Numbered from the stretch's first letter, positions 1-10,208 are shown. The stretch is 64,000 nt of DNA from Bacteroides cutis (GCF_900241005.1 NZ_OEST01000005.1:62001-126000); one strand, 5' to 3'. The notes: a model not told the origin generated them from the letters alone. Program-made: numbers and translations.

Positions 1-527
1 TACTTATGGTTGCGAAAAATAATTATTATTGGACGGAGAAAGAGAAAGAATTGGATTTCATTGCTAATGGTGATACGGCTGTTGTTCGGAGAGTTGGGAG
101 TACACGTGAATTATATGGTTTCCATTTTGCAAATGTCACTCTGTCTTTTCCTGATTACAATGATTTCGAATTGGATGTAAATCTGTTATTAGATACTTTA
201 CATAGTGATGCACCGGCACTATCCAAAGTTGACAACGACCGCCTTTTTTATATGGTGTTAGAAGACTATGCTGATATTACCATAAAGCGTGAACGAATGA
301 AGAAGATGAAAGCGGATCCTTATTATAATGCCTTACAAGTGAAATATGCATATGCTGTAACTTGCCACAAAGCGCAGGGTGGGCAGTGGAAGAATGTTTT
401 CCTTGATCAGGGATATATGACAGATGAGTATCTGACACCTGATTATTTTCGTTGGTTGTATACCGCATTTACACGAACTACAGGTACGTTGTATCTAGTG
501 AATTATCCGTCTGTACAGGTAGAATAA
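1..527 (+). CDS. RecD-like / UvrD-C2 family DNA helicase, C-terminal part (5' end outside window)
   Basis: The reading frame is open to the left edge, so this is the tail of a longer gene and the ATG at 6 is probably internal. About 174 residues are visible. The segment around residues 117-140 (YAYAVTCHKAQGGQWKNV) is the hallmark of helicase motif V in RecD/Pif1-type superfamily 1 enzymes, followed by a motif VI-like LYTAFTRTTGTLYLV. These motifs couple ATP hydrolysis to movement on single-stranded DNA. The Walker A and B motifs would lie upstream of the window. It is most likely a cytosolic RecD-like ATP-dependent helicase used in repair or recombination; a Pif1-like enzyme is the alternative. 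A gene-poor AT-rich gap of about 100 bp follows. Confidence 0.75.
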   Translation, partial: LMVAKNNYYWTEKEKELDFIANGDTAVVRRVGSTRELYGFHFANVTLSFPDYNDFELDVNLLLDTLHSDAPALSKVDNDRLFYMVLEDYADITIKRERMKKMKADPYYNALQVKYAYAVTCHKAQGGQWKNVFLDQGYMTDEYLTPDYFRWLYTAFTRTTGTLYLVNYPSVQVE

Positions 528-552
528 AAATTATTTGTTTTATTTTTCTTTA

Positions 553-560
553 TAATTTTG
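553..560 (+). promoter_or_regulatory. Candidate Bacteroides -7 box (TAATTTTG)
   Basis: TAATTTTG matches the Bacteroides TAnnTTTG element and lies 69 bp before the BACON lipoprotein start. The region is very T-rich, so a chance match is possible. Confidence 0.35.
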
Positions 561-628
561 CTTTATTTTATTTTTTTCCTTTATATTCGTAATATTATTT
601 TTATTAAACAACAAACACGAATATTACG

Positions 629-2767
629 ATGAAACATTCTACTCTTTTTGGGGAAGGGAAGGTACTATTCTTTCTCTTTTTAGTGTTGCTTTTTGGGGGG
701 AGTTTGCAGGCTTGTTCTGATGATGAAACACCTCTTACGTTAGAAATCAGTGATGAAGAACTGGTATTTGGTTCTGATGCGTCTTCGAAGAAGATAGAAA
801 TTAAATCTTCTGCTGTTTGGGAAGCTAAAGTAGTTTCCGGTGCTGATTGGTGTAGTTACAAAGATGAAACTAATGGGGTTGTTTCGATAACTGTAAAAGC
901 TAACGACTCTGGTGCTAAGCGTGAATCGAAAATACTTTTTACATGTGGCACGTTAAAGAAGGTACTTCTTGTTATTCAGGAAAATATTGAACCTATGCTT
1001 GAAATTACTGAAACTGAACTTTCATTCGATGTGGCCAGTGGCAGTAAGGAAATACAGGTACAGAGTAATATACAATGGAAAGCAGGAGTAATGACTGCCG
1101 GAGCAAGTTGGGTTACATGTGTTGTGAAAAAGGAGAAACCGAATATACTGGTCATCGCTGTGGAGTCAAATTCTGCCATGCACCAACGTAAGGCTATTGT
1201 CAGTGTTACAGCTGGTTCTTTGAAGAAAGAAATTTCTGTAATTCAAGCCCCTTATGTCCCCTCCGTATTATACTCGCGTATAGAACCTAACTTTGATTTT
1301 TCTTTGCTGGAGGATGATTTTGGGAATACTCTTCCTGATTTTAGTAATATAGGCTATAAAGGTGGTGAAGTTGAGATACCTGAAGCTCCTGTTGTCAAAG
1401 TCCTTTCTGCACCAATGCAGGGTGTGGATGCTACTTCCATGATTCAAAATGCTATTGATGAAGTTTCTCGGATGCCGCTTACGGACAATATCCGTGGAGC
1501 AATTCTTTTGCAAAAAGGACAATATGAAGTGTTTGGGTCTTTGGCTATAAAGGCTAGTGGAGTAGTACTTCGTGGTGAAGGCGATGGAGAAGATGGTACC
1601 ATATTGGTAGCTGCCGGTAAAAAAGCAGGTTATGATGCACATCATAGGCTCATTAAAATAGCAGGTTCCGGAAAATTGACCCCATCTGCGCCTTCTTCTA
1701 ACAATATCAAAGAGGCTTATGTTCCTGTAGGGCGTTTCTGGGTTACAGTAAATAACCCTGGTTCTTTCCAGGTTGGTGATGATGTCACTATTTATCGTCC
1801 CGGTACCAATGAATGGATTCATGACCTTAAGATGGATCAAATAGAAGGTGGCTCAGGTGTTAAGCAGTGGGAAGCCAGTGGCTATAATTTTGCTTATGAA
1901 CGTGTAGTTACTAAAATTATTGACGACACTCTTCATTTTGATAATCCTATTATGATGGCTATGGAAACTCGGTATGGTGGTGGAGCTGTGTATAAGTCAA
2001 CTTTTTCGGGACGAATAAACCATTGTGGTGTAGAAAATATGCAGATTATCAGTGAATATGACAAAACCAAAAAAGATAAGACTGGTTATTATAATGATGA
2101 AGATCATAGTTGTACGGCTATTGATATGACAAAGACTGAACATAGTTGGATACGTAATGTTACTTCCAAATACTTTGCCTATGGTTTGGCTGAACTGAGA
2201 GATAATTCTCGTTATATTACGGTGAAGGACTGTAAATGTTTTGATGGGGTAGCGGTGCGTACCGGAGGGCGACTTTATTCCTTCTTGATGGATGATGTGT
2301 CATCATGTTTGGTGATAGATTGTGAAACTACTGAAGGACGGCATGATTGTGTTACTGGTAGTAAGGGAGTAGGACCCAATGCTTTTGTAAGGGTGAAAAT
2401 ACGAAATTCTCATGCCGATGCAGGACCACATCACCGCTGGAATATTGGTACACTCTACGATAACATTGACAGTGACGGACAAATCAATGTGCAAGATCGT
2501 GCCGATATGGGTTCCGGACATGGATGGGCAGGTGCCAATCAGTTTCTTTGGAATTGTAAAGGAGGTAGAATTACCGTTCAAAATCCATGGGTATCTGCCA
2601 AAAACTTCAGTATCGGTACCAAGGGAAACAAGCATGAAGGAGCTCGTAAGGGAAGACCCGATGGCGTATGGATTATGCAAGGAAAAGATGTCACTCCGGT
2701 GTCACTCTATGATGCACAATTGGCATTACGTAAACAAGACGGACGATTGTATCATACTGGAAAATAA
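629..2767 (+). CDS. Exported lipoprotein with two BACON domains and a right-handed beta-helix
   Basis: This 712-residue protein has a hydrophobic signal peptide with a lipobox at residues 26-29 (LQAC), so it should be lipidated and surface or periplasm facing. Residues about 33-120 and 121-210 are two BACON-type beta-sandwich repeats; each ends in a VIQ motif (VIQE, VIQA). BACON domains are common in Bacteroides carbohydrate-active or mucin-related proteins. From about residue 265 to the end the sequence has the short hydrophobic beta-strand pattern of a pectate-lyase-like beta-helix (for example WIRNVTSKYFAYG, RYITVKDCKCF). A conserved-looking block HHRWNIGTLYDN then QDRADMGSGHGW near residues 610-640 could be a catalytic or metal site. 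I cannot assign a lyase or hydrolase family. It is followed by another lipoprotein and may act with it. Confidence 0.8.
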   Translation: MKHSTLFGEGKVLFFLFLVLLFGGSLQACSDDETPLTLEISDEELVFGSDASSKKIEIKSSAVWEAKVVSGADWCSYKDETNGVVSITVKANDSGAKRESKILFTCGTLKKVLLVIQENIEPMLEITETELSFDVASGSKEIQVQSNIQWKAGVMTAGASWVTCVVKKEKPNILVIAVESNSAMHQRKAIVSVTAGSLKKEISVIQAPYVPSVLYSRIEPNFDFSLLEDDFGNTLPDFSNIGYKGGEVEIPEAPVVKVLSAPMQGVDATSMIQNAIDEVSRMPLTDNIRGAILLQKGQYEVFGSLAIKASGVVLRGEGDGEDGTILVAAGKKAGYDAHHRLIKIAGSGKLTPSAPSSNNIKEAYVPVGRFWVTVNNPGSFQVGDDVTIYRPGTNEWIHDLKMDQIEGGSGVKQWEASGYNFAYERVVTKIIDDTLHFDNPIMMAMETRYGGGAVYKSTFSGRINHCGVENMQIISEYDKTKKDKTGYYNDEDHSCTAIDMTKTEHSWIRNVTSKYFAYGLAELRDNSRYITVKDCKCFDGVAVRTGGRLYSFLMDDVSSCLVIDCETTEGRHDCVTGSKGVGPNAFVRVKIRNSHADAGPHHRWNIGTLYDNIDSDGQINVQDRADMGSGHGWAGANQFLWNCKGGRITVQNPWVSAKNFSIGTKGNKHEGARKGRPDGVWIMQGKDVTPVSLYDAQLALRKQDGRLYHTGK

Positions 2768-2846
2768 GTGGAATATCTATTTCTCAGTGCAGTATTTGTT
2801 GCTATTTTGCATTCCTATATATAAGGAACAACTAAAATCTAAGACA

Positions 2847-3665
2847 ATGAAACATGCTTATTACATATTAACTTTGATATGCTTGATGCTGGTTGGTGCC
2901 AGTTGTGAAGAGGATTATCGGGATATGGTAATCTTTGAGGGGATTGAACCTATCTATCAAATTGGGACTTGTGATAACTTGATTTCTTCTGTTACATTAT
3001 ATTTGGCAAATACAAAAGAGATAGTATTAGGAATTGATGGAGGAGATGGTAATTATAACCTTATTAATGAACATGAGTCTGTGGCAAATGTAGCGTTTAC
3101 TAAAGATGTTAACGGTTACCGGCGTATTAAGATTCAACCTCTGATGGAAGGTGAAACGATATTGCGTATCATGGATGGCTCGGGTACTGGAACTAAACTT
3201 TTCATTACAGTGAAAAATCGTCATCAGTGTAAAATGATGAAAATGGGCTTTGAATATGGAATTAGCGAAGGTGCATCTATGGATTTGCTGGCTAGTGTGC
3301 AGAAAAATCTGGCCGAACGGCCTTGGTTGAAAGACAACGGATATTACTTGTTGGTACCAGATGATGACTCTTCTTTTTGGGAGAAAGGTATACTGGAGAT
3401 TTATCCGGAAGGGAAAGAAAGTATACCTTTTATTGGCCGTTACGATACAATTTTCGTAGAAGATGAAGAAGGAGATATGCGGGTCGTGTGGCAATTTACT
3501 TATGGTAATGAAAAGAGGTTTTATACCCGAACTCTTCTTTCTTCTTCCGGTAATACGGCAAAGTGTGTACTTGCTGAGAATATCACAGAATTTTGCCCTT
3601 CCGGTTTGTTGCCTCAGGGTGTGACAGTTGTTTTTCGGGAATTGTTTAGCCTTGGTATAGAATAA
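2847..3665 (+). CDS. Hypothetical lipoprotein
   Basis: The open frame extends upstream into the previous gene, but ATG 2847 is the sensible start: it gives a lipoprotein signal peptide MKHAYYILTLICLMLVGASC with Cys at residue 20. The mature part (total 272 residues) begins acidic and has a beta-rich, Ig-like pattern around residues 45-130 (VTLYLANTKEIVLGIDGGDG), then a C-terminal domain with alternating strands. I recognise no family with confidence. It lies 79 bp downstream of the BACON/beta-helix lipoprotein in the same orientation and the two share a terminator, so co-transcription is likely. A role in binding the same extracellular ligand is inference only. Confidence 0.75.
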   Translation: MKHAYYILTLICLMLVGASCEEDYRDMVIFEGIEPIYQIGTCDNLISSVTLYLANTKEIVLGIDGGDGNYNLINEHESVANVAFTKDVNGYRRIKIQPLMEGETILRIMDGSGTGTKLFITVKNRHQCKMMKMGFEYGISEGASMDLLASVQKNLAERPWLKDNGYYLLVPDDDSSFWEKGILEIYPEGKESIPFIGRYDTIFVEDEEGDMRVVWQFTYGNEKRFYTRTLLSSSGNTAKCVLAENITEFCPSGLLPQGVTVVFRELFSLGIE

Positions 3666-3688
3666 TATCAGATTATATTTTGTCTGTA

Positions 3689-3737
3689 AAAAAGGACTCC
3701 GCTTTCGATATTTAGCCGAAAGCGGAGTCCTTTTTAT
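3689..3737. terminator. Strong bidirectional terminator between convergent genes
   Basis: A long stem (AAAGGACTCCGCTTTCG paired with its complement) is flanked by A-rich sequence on the left and T-rich on the right. It can end transcription of the lipoprotein from the left and of alaS from the right. Confidence 0.85.
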
Positions 3738-3761
3738 TAGGTAAGATCAGTTAGAGGCTGT

Positions 3762-6383
3762 TTATAGCCCTGCCAATTCCATAATTTTATCTACTGCAGC
3801 GTTCAAACCATCAGGGTTTTTACCACCTGCAGTTGCAAAATGAGGTTGACCGCCACCGCCACCTTGTATCAGTTTAGCTGCTTCTTTCACCAAGTTACCC
3901 GCTTTAAGACCACCAGCTACGAGGTTATCGCTTAACATAACTGTCAACATCGGTTTACCTTCGAATACTGTTCCGGCTACGAAGAAAAGATTTTCCGTAA
4001 TTTCTCCACGCAATTGGAAAGCGATATTTTTAACGGCATCGGCAGGTATCATTGCTGCACAGAACTTAATAACCTTTATACCGTTTACTTCTTGAGCGTT
4101 TTGCAACAATTTTTCTTTCAGTTGTGCTTCCTTTTCTTTCATGAAGTCTTCCACCTGTTTCTTTAACCCTGCATTTTCTTCAATATACTTACGGATTGCA
4201 CCGGATAAGTCGGGTGCATTGTTGAAAAGTGCTTTCAGGTCGCGCATGGTGTCTTGGAAAGTATCCAACATTTCCTCTACACGTGCTCCTGTGTATGCTT
4301 CGATACGACGAATACCGGCAGCAACAGAACTTTCGGATACAATCTTCACCATTCCGATGTTTCCGGTAGCGGCAACGTGTGTACCACCGCAGAATTCGAT
4401 GGAAGAGCCGAACTGGATAACACGTACATGGTCGCCATACTTTTCACCAAAAAGTGCGATGGCACCCAGTTCTTTAGCTTCTTCAATAGGAATATTACGA
4501 TATTCTTTCAAAGGAATATTAGCACGTATCTTGGCATTTACAATGTGTTCTACCTGACGAAGTTCCTCATCTGTTACTTTTTGGAAATGGGAAAAGTCAA
4601 AACGCAGAGAGTCAGGAGTAACTAAAGAACCTTTCTGTTCTACGTGGTCACCTAATACTTCACGTAATGCGGCATCCAGCAAATGGGTAGCAGAGTGGTT
4701 AGCGGCACATGCGGCACGCTTTTCTGTATCCACGCAAGCCATCATCGGAGCTTCCAAATATTCGGGCAACTTCTTGGTAATATGAATAGGAAGATTGTTT
4801 TCTTTCTTCGTATCAATTACTTCGATAGTTTCAAATTCATTCACCAATACCCCCGTATCACCTACCTGACCACCACTTTCGGCATAGAACGGAGTCTTGT
4901 CCAATACAATCTGATATAAAGTCTGATTCTTTTGTCTCACCTGGCGATAACGCAGAATGGATGTTTCATATTCCGTATAATCATAACCCACAAATTCTGT
5001 GGTACCCTCCTTCAATGTAATCCAATCACCGGTTTCAACGGCTGCAGCATTGCGAGCACGTTGTTTCTGTTTCTCCATTTCGGCATTGAATTCCTTGATA
5101 TCGGCAGTCATGTCATTTTCGCGCAAGATAAGTTCCGTGAGGTCGAGTGGGAAACCGAACGTATCATATAATGTAAAGGCATCTTTACCGCTGATTTCAG
5201 TCTTACCGGCAACTTTGGTATCTGCCATTGTCTTGTCGAGTAAGCGTATACCGGTTTCCAGAGTGCGAAGGAAGGAATCTTCTTCTTCTTTAATCACTTT
5301 GGTAATCAATTCTTTTTGCGCATTCAATTCGGGGTAGGCACCACCCATATTTTCAATCAGCACGGGGAGAAGTTTGTACAGGAATGCCTGTTTTTGTCCA
5401 AGAAATGTATAGCCATAACGTACTGCACGGCGGAGGATACGGCGAATTACATAACCTGCTTTTGCATTACTCGGCAATTGGCCGTCTGTGATAGAAAAGG
5501 CAATAGTTCGGATGTGGTCGGCAATAACACGCATAGCAATGTCTGATTTTTCATCTTCGCCATACTTTTTACCTGCCATGTCACCGATGGCTTTCAATAT
5601 CGGTTGGAATACATCTGTATCATAGTTGGAAGTTTTACCTTGTAATGTACGTACCAAACGTTCAAATCCCATGCCTGTATCAATTACTTTGGCGGGAAGT
5701 CCTTCGAGGCTACCGTCCGCTTTACGGTTGAATTGCATAAATACAAGATTCCAAATTTCAATAACTTGCGGATGGTCTTTGTTCACCAACTGGCTACCGG
5801 GAACTTGTGCTTTCTCTTCTTCCGAGCGGGAATCAACATGTATTTCTGAACACGGACCACAAGGCCCCGTATCGCCCATTTCCCAGAAATTATCGTGTTT
5901 GTTCCCATTAAGGATATGGTCTTTGGGTAAGAATTGTTCCCAATAAGATGCAGCTTCGTTGTCGCGTTCCAGACCTTCTTCAGGACTACCTTCAAATACG
6001 GTGGCATAAAGATCCTTGGGATCCAGTTTCAATACGTCTACCAGATATTCCCACGCCCATGAAATAGCTTCTTTCTTAAAGTAGTCACCAAACGACCAGT
6101 TACCTAGCATCTCAAACATGGTGTGATGATAAGTATCATGACCTACTTCCTCCAGGTCGTTGTGCTTTCCGCTCACACGAAGGCATTTCTGTGAGTCGGC
6201 AACTCTTTTATATTTTGCCGGGTGGTTACCCAAAATAATGTCTTTAAACTGGTTCATACCCGCGTTGGTAAACATCAACGTGGGGTCATCTTTAATCACC
6301 ATCGGTGCCGAAGGCACAATCTGATGGCTTTTACTTTCAAAAAAACTCTTGAACGAGTCTCTGATTTCATTTGCAGTCAACAT
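3762..6383 (-). CDS. alaS: Alanine--tRNA ligase
   Basis: This 873-residue enzyme charges tRNA-Ala with alanine in the cytosol. The N-terminal class II aminoacylation core is clear ([24 protein letters not shown], then [13 protein letters not shown]). The editing domain carries the zinc/active-site motifs HSATH at about residue 564 and CGGTHV at about residue 664. The C-terminal C-Ala domain ends in the glycine-rich [14 protein letters not shown] signature. Length and domain order are those of a complete bacterial AlaRS. It is divergent from the M23 peptidase gene, with a -7 box (TATCTTTG) about 47 bp upstream, and converges on the lipoprotein across a shared terminator. It appears monocistronic. 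Confidence 0.98.
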   Translation of the reverse strand: MLTANEIRDSFKSFFESKSHQIVPSAPMVIKDDPTLMFTNAGMNQFKDIILGNHPAKYKRVADSQKCLRVSGKHNDLEEVGHDTYHHTMFEMLGNWSFGDYFKKEAISWAWEYLVDVLKLDPKDLYATVFEGSPEEGLERDNEAASYWEQFLPKDHILNGNKHDNFWEMGDTGPCGPCSEIHVDSRSEEEKAQVPGSQLVNKDHPQVIEIWNLVFMQFNRKADGSLEGLPAKVIDTGMGFERLVRTLQGKTSNYDTDVFQPILKAIGDMAGKKYGEDEKSDIAMRVIADHIRTIAFSITDGQLPSNAKAGYVIRRILRRAVRYGYTFLGQKQAFLYKLLPVLIENMGGAYPELNAQKELITKVIKEEEDSFLRTLETGIRLLDKTMADTKVAGKTEISGKDAFTLYDTFGFPLDLTELILRENDMTADIKEFNAEMEKQKQRARNAAAVETGDWITLKEGTTEFVGYDYTEYETSILRYRQVRQKNQTLYQIVLDKTPFYAESGGQVGDTGVLVNEFETIEVIDTKKENNLPIHITKKLPEYLEAPMMACVDTEKRAACAANHSATHLLDAALREVLGDHVEQKGSLVTPDSLRFDFSHFQKVTDEELRQVEHIVNAKIRANIPLKEYRNIPIEEAKELGAIALFGEKYGDHVRVIQFGSSIEFCGGTHVAATGNIGMVKIVSESSVAAGIRRIEAYTGARVEEMLDTFQDTMRDLKALFNNAPDLSGAIRKYIEENAGLKKQVEDFMKEKEAQLKEKLLQNAQEVNGIKVIKFCAAMIPADAVKNIAFQLRGEITENLFFVAGTVFEGKPMLTVMLSDNLVAGGLKAGNLVKEAAKLIQGGGGGQPHFATAGGKNPDGLNAAVDKIMELAGL

Positions 6384-6429
6384 ACTCTATATATCTATCC
6401 TTGAGGTTAATATTCTTGAAAAAACTGTG

Positions 6430-6437
6430 CAAAGATA
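6430..6437 (-). promoter_or_regulatory. -7 promoter box for alaS (TATCTTTG)
   Basis: On the minus strand the sequence reads TATCTTTG, an exact TAnnTTTG match, about 47 bp upstream of the alaS start. It lies back to back with the plus-strand box at 6450-6457. Confidence 0.55.
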
Positions 6438-6449
6438 GCGTGTTTTTAT

Positions 6450-6457
6450 TACTTTTG
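6450..6457 (+). promoter_or_regulatory. -7 promoter box for the M23 peptidase gene (TACTTTTG)
   Basis: TACTTTTG is an exact TAnnTTTG match, 30 bp before ATG 6487. Its position makes the alternative TTG start at 6463 essentially leaderless and supports the ATG start. Confidence 0.55.
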
Positions 6458-6486
6458 TCGCATTGACAAGCGAAATATTTCCTAAG

Positions 6487-7455
6487 ATGCGCAAAGTTTA
6501 CTACATTTATAATCCAAGGACACAGACTTATGACCGAATCTATCCTACTGTACGGCAACGGGCATTAAGTATTTTGCGTCGTTTATTTTTTGGTATGGGA
6601 CTGGGTGCGGGTAGTTTCATCATACTGTTATTAATTTTCGGTTCTCCGTCGGAGAAGGAGTTGAGAAAAGAAAATAGTAAGCTACAAGCGCAGTATAATG
6701 TACTTTCCCGTCGGTTGGATGAGGCGATGGGGGTGTTGCAGGATATACAGCAGCGTGATGACAACCTTTATCGTGTCATCTTTCAAGCCGATCCGATACC
6801 TTCGACCATTCGTAAGGCGGGTTATGGCGGTACAAACCGTTATGAGCACTTGATGGATATGGCGAACTCGGATTTGGTTATCAACACTACACAGAAAATG
6901 GATATGCTGACCAAACAGCTTTATATTCAATCACGTTCTTTTGATGATGTAGTGAAGATGTGTAAGAACCATGATGAGATGTTGAAATGTATTCCTGCTA
7001 TCCAACCTATTTCCAATAAAGATTTACGGAAGACTGCTTCTGGCTATGGAACGCGTATAGATCCTATATACGGTACTGCTCGTTTCCATGCAGGGATGGA
7101 CTTCTCTGCTCATCCGGGTACAGATGTCTACGCTACCGGTGACGGAAAAGTGATAAAGATGGGGTGGGAGACCGGATATGGTAATATAATTATTATAGAT
7201 CATGGTTTTGGTTATCAGACTTGGTATGCCCACTTGCAAGGTTTTCGTACGCAACTTGGTAAGCGAGTTGTACGGGGTGAGGTGATTGGTGCAGTTGGCA
7301 GTACAGGTAAAAGTACCGGACCGCACCTTCATTATGAGGTACATGTAAAAGGCCAGGTTGTAAACCCCGTCAACTATTACTTTATGGATCTTAGTGCCGA
7401 AGATTATGACCATATGATTCAGATTGCGGAGAACCACGGTAAGATGATGGATTGA
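6487..7455 (+). CDS. M23 family metallopeptidase (LytM-type peptidoglycan endopeptidase)
   Basis: I start at ATG 6487 (MRKVYYIYNP) rather than the TTG at 6463, because a promoter -7 box ends at 6457. The 322-residue protein has one N-terminal membrane segment (about residues 27-45) and a coiled coil (KELRKENSKLQAQYNVLSRRL), placing the enzyme in the periplasm anchored to the inner membrane. The C-terminal M23 domain keeps the zinc ligands HAGMD and HLH (in GPHLHYEVH), so it should be active on peptidoglycan cross-links rather than a degenerate EnvC/NlpD-type activator. A MerR regulator follows 36 bp later and is probably co-transcribed. Confidence 0.92.
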   Translation: MRKVYYIYNPRTQTYDRIYPTVRQRALSILRRLFFGMGLGAGSFIILLLIFGSPSEKELRKENSKLQAQYNVLSRRLDEAMGVLQDIQQRDDNLYRVIFQADPIPSTIRKAGYGGTNRYEHLMDMANSDLVINTTQKMDMLTKQLYIQSRSFDDVVKMCKNHDEMLKCIPAIQPISNKDLRKTASGYGTRIDPIYGTARFHAGMDFSAHPGTDVYATGDGKVIKMGWETGYGNIIIIDHGFGYQTWYAHLQGFRTQLGKRVVRGEVIGAVGSTGKSTGPHLHYEVHVKGQVVNPVNYYFMDLSAEDYDHMIQIAENHGKMMD

Positions 7456-7490
7456 TGGATATTTGACAATGGTTAATTGAAAGTACTGAT

Positions 7491-7871
7491 ATGCTGAATA
7501 CAGATAAAAAGCTGAAGTTATATTACTCTATTAGTGAGGTCGCGGCGATGTTCGATGTAAACGAGTCGTTGCTTCGTTTTTGGGAGAAAGAGTTTCCTCA
7601 ACTCAATCCTAAGAAGGGGGGGCGTGGTATACGGCAATATCGAAAAGAGGATATTGAAACGGTAAAACTTATCTATCATTTGGTAAAGGAACGTGGTATG
7701 ACCCTCCCTGGTGCCCGTCAGCGAATGAAAGATAATAAGGAAACAACTCTTCGCAATTTTGAGATTGTAGATAGGCTGAAATCCATTCGCGAAGAGTTGG
7801 TAGGAATGCGTGATGCCTTGGACACGTTTACTTATCAACAAGTAGATGATTTGAAAGAAAATCTCTTTTAG
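7491..7871 (+). CDS. MerR family transcriptional regulator
   Basis: This 126-residue protein has an N-terminal winged helix-turn-helix of the MerR type (YYSISEVAAMFDVNESLLRFWEKEF, then the wing KGGRGIRQYRKEDIETVK). After it comes only a short helical tail that would form the dimerisation coiled coil. It has no effector domain or Cys metal-binding motif, so no inducer can be inferred. It lies directly after the M23 peptidase gene. Its stop codon overlaps that of the convergent rel gene by 4 bp and no terminator separates them. Confidence 0.9.
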   Translation: MLNTDKKLKLYYSISEVAAMFDVNESLLRFWEKEFPQLNPKKGGRGIRQYRKEDIETVKLIYHLVKERGMTLPGARQRMKDNKETTLRNFEIVDRLKSIREELVGMRDALDTFTYQQVDDLKENLF

Positions 7872-10135
7872 TCTTCTATTCTCACTACCTGCTTGATGTT
7901 CTGTATCTGTTTCAAATTATTACAAATAGAACGTACGTCATCCACATCGTGTACATAGAGTTGTATCTTGCCTTCAAAAATACCGTCGATGGTTTCAATT
8001 GTCAGTTTACGGATATTTACATTCAGCTGACGCGAGATAACTTGAGTTACTTCATTCAGCAATCCCATACAGTCTATACCTTTTATATATATGGTAACCA
8101 AGAAGGTGAGATCTTTGTGTGTATCCCATTCTGTGGCAATGATCCGGTTGCCGTAGCTGCTCTTTAAACGGGCGGCAACGGGGCACTGGCGTTTATGAAT
8201 AATAACATGGTTTTCTTCATCAATGTAGCCCAGTACGTCGTCTCCGGGAATGGGATGGCAACAGTCTGCCATGATGTAGTTCTTCGAAATAGTTTCTTCT
8301 GTCAGCTTTAATATCTGCTTTGTATTGATTTTCTCTTGTGAAGTCTTTTCTTCAGGTTGTTCTTTACCATCTTTATTGTCCTTGTTTTCTTTGCTTCCAA
8401 AAGAGAAAGTGAGATATTTTTTCCAATTACTACTTTGCTTTTCTTTAAATATATTCTTATCCGCATCGCCCAATACAATTTTTTTACTTCCGACGGCGAT
8501 GAGAAGTTCATCGGGAGTATGGAAATTATGTAGCTTGGTTAGTTTGTTCAGTGCAGCATCATCCATACGGATATCTTCATTTTGGAAGAACTCAGCTATC
8601 ATTGTTTCGCCCTCTTTCTGATAAGCTTTCGCCTCTTTACGTAGAATGGAGGCAATTTTGGCACGAGCACGAGCGGTGGTGGCATACACTTCCCATTCCG
8701 GTTGAACACGTTGCGATTTGGAGGTTAATATTTCTACTTGGTCGCCACTTTGTAACTTATGGCTTAAGGGAACCAACTTATGATTGACTTTAGCACCTAT
8801 ACAATGGCTGCCAATATCAGTATGCAAAGAGAATGCAAAATCCAGTGCAGTGGAGTTTTGCGGCATGGTTTTAATTTCACCTTTCGGCGTAAATACAAAG
8901 ATTTCCGAAGCGAAAAGATTTAATTTGATAGTATCAAGAAAGTCGATAGCATCTGGTTGAGGGTCATCAAGTATTTCCTTAATGGTACGTAACCATTTTT
9001 CAAGTTCACCTTCATCTTCGCTACCGCCACCTTCCTTATATTTCCAGTGAGCGGCGAAACCTTGTTCGGCAACGTCGTTCATGCGTTCACTCCGGATTTG
9101 AACCTCAATCCACTGTCCGTTGTTGCCCATGAGGGTGACGTGCAAAGCCTGATAACCATTGGCTTTCGGGTGGCTTACCCAATCGCGCAATCTATCAGGG
9201 TGTGGTTTGTATATTTTGGAAATAGAAACATAAATGTCGAAACAGTCATTTAGCTCTTCTTCCATGTTGCGGGGTTCAAAAATAATTCGTACGGCAAGCA
9301 AATCGTAGATTTCCTCAAAAGGAACATGCTTGGTCTGCATCTTGTTCCAGATGGAGTAGATGGATTTTATACGGGCAAGAATACGGTATTTCAACCCCAT
9401 CTTGTCGAGTTGTGCACGTATCGGAGTTGTAAATTCATTGAATACTTTGTCGCGCTCAACGGCCGTCGCGGCAAGTTTTTTTTCTATTTCGTGATATTCT
9501 TCCGGATGTTCATATTTGAAACTTAGGTTTTCCAATTCCGTTTTGATCTTGTACAATCCTAAACGATTGGCAAGCGGAGCGTAGATATAAAGTGTTTCAC
9601 CGGCAATCTTAAATTGCTTGTTGGGCAACATGGAACCAAGCGTACGCATGTTGTGCAACCGGTCTGCTATCTTAATAAGGATAACGCGAATATCATCGGA
9701 CATGGTGAGAAGTAACTTCTTGAAGTTCTCGGCCTGTGCCGAAGCGCGGTCACCGAAGATACCGCCGGATATTTTTGTCAGTCCATCTACGATTTGGGCA
9801 ATCTTGGGACCAAAAATATTCTCGATATCTTCTACGGTATAGTCGGTGTCTTCTACTACATCGTGTAACAAAGCCGAGCAGATAGAGGTGGAACCGAGTC
9901 CTATTTCATTACAAACAATCTTTGCCACGGCAATAGGATGCATTATGTAAGGCTCTCCCGAGCGGCGTTTGATACCCTTATGCGCTTGATTGGCAAAATT
10001 GAATGCTTTGGTTATTATCTCGACACGTTTACGGTGCTTAGTTGCCAAGTAGTCGTTTAACAGTTCCTGGAATGCCTGTTCAATCATTTCTTCTTCGGCT
10101 TTCTCTTTCTCCTTCTGGCTTACATTCTCTTCCAT
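7868..10135 (-). CDS. rel: Bifunctional (p)ppGpp synthetase/hydrolase, RelA/SpoT family
   Basis: This 755-residue enzyme makes and degrades the stringent-response alarmone (p)ppGpp in the cytosol. The N-terminal hydrolase domain has an intact HD motif (HDVVEDTDYT, residues 91-99). The synthetase domain follows (RIKSIYSIWNKM, HPKANGYQALHVTL, GFAAHWKYKEG). The segment RLRDWVSHPK corresponds to the basic RxKD-type motif of bifunctional Rel/SpoT rather than the acidic ExDD of RelA. A TGS domain (FVFTPKGEIKTMP), a DCCHPIPGD zinc-finger-like region and a C-terminal ACT domain (FLVTIYIKGIDCMGLLNEV) complete it. It is the last gene of a run parA-parB-DUF5683-mltD-rel and overlaps the convergent merR stop by 4 bp. 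Confidence 0.96.
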   Translation of the reverse strand: MEENVSQKEKEKAEEEMIEQAFQELLNDYLATKHRKRVEIITKAFNFANQAHKGIKRRSGEPYIMHPIAVAKIVCNEIGLGSTSICSALLHDVVEDTDYTVEDIENIFGPKIAQIVDGLTKISGGIFGDRASAQAENFKKLLLTMSDDIRVILIKIADRLHNMRTLGSMLPNKQFKIAGETLYIYAPLANRLGLYKIKTELENLSFKYEHPEEYHEIEKKLAATAVERDKVFNEFTTPIRAQLDKMGLKYRILARIKSIYSIWNKMQTKHVPFEEIYDLLAVRIIFEPRNMEEELNDCFDIYVSISKIYKPHPDRLRDWVSHPKANGYQALHVTLMGNNGQWIEVQIRSERMNDVAEQGFAAHWKYKEGGGSEDEGELEKWLRTIKEILDDPQPDAIDFLDTIKLNLFASEIFVFTPKGEIKTMPQNSTALDFAFSLHTDIGSHCIGAKVNHKLVPLSHKLQSGDQVEILTSKSQRVQPEWEVYATTARARAKIASILRKEAKAYQKEGETMIAEFFQNEDIRMDDAALNKLTKLHNFHTPDELLIAVGSKKIVLGDADKNIFKEKQSSNWKKYLTFSFGSKENKDNKDGKEQPEEKTSQEKINTKQILKLTEETISKNYIMADCCHPIPGDDVLGYIDEENHVIIHKRQCPVAARLKSSYGNRIIATEWDTHKDLTFLVTIYIKGIDCMGLLNEVTQVISRQLNVNIRKLTIETIDGIFEGKIQLYVHDVDDVRSICNNLKQIQNIKQVVRIED

Positions 10136-10208
10136 ATACTGTTCTCCTTTTATTCACTTTCTGCAAAAATAAGCAATTTTCAATACGGGGCAAGCATTTG
10201 ATGTTTTA

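Noticed and set aside
2412..2846. Upstream extension of the lipoprotein frame into the BACON gene
   Set aside because: It overlaps 350 bp of a clear coding region in another frame; ATG 2847 gives a proper lipoprotein signal peptide.
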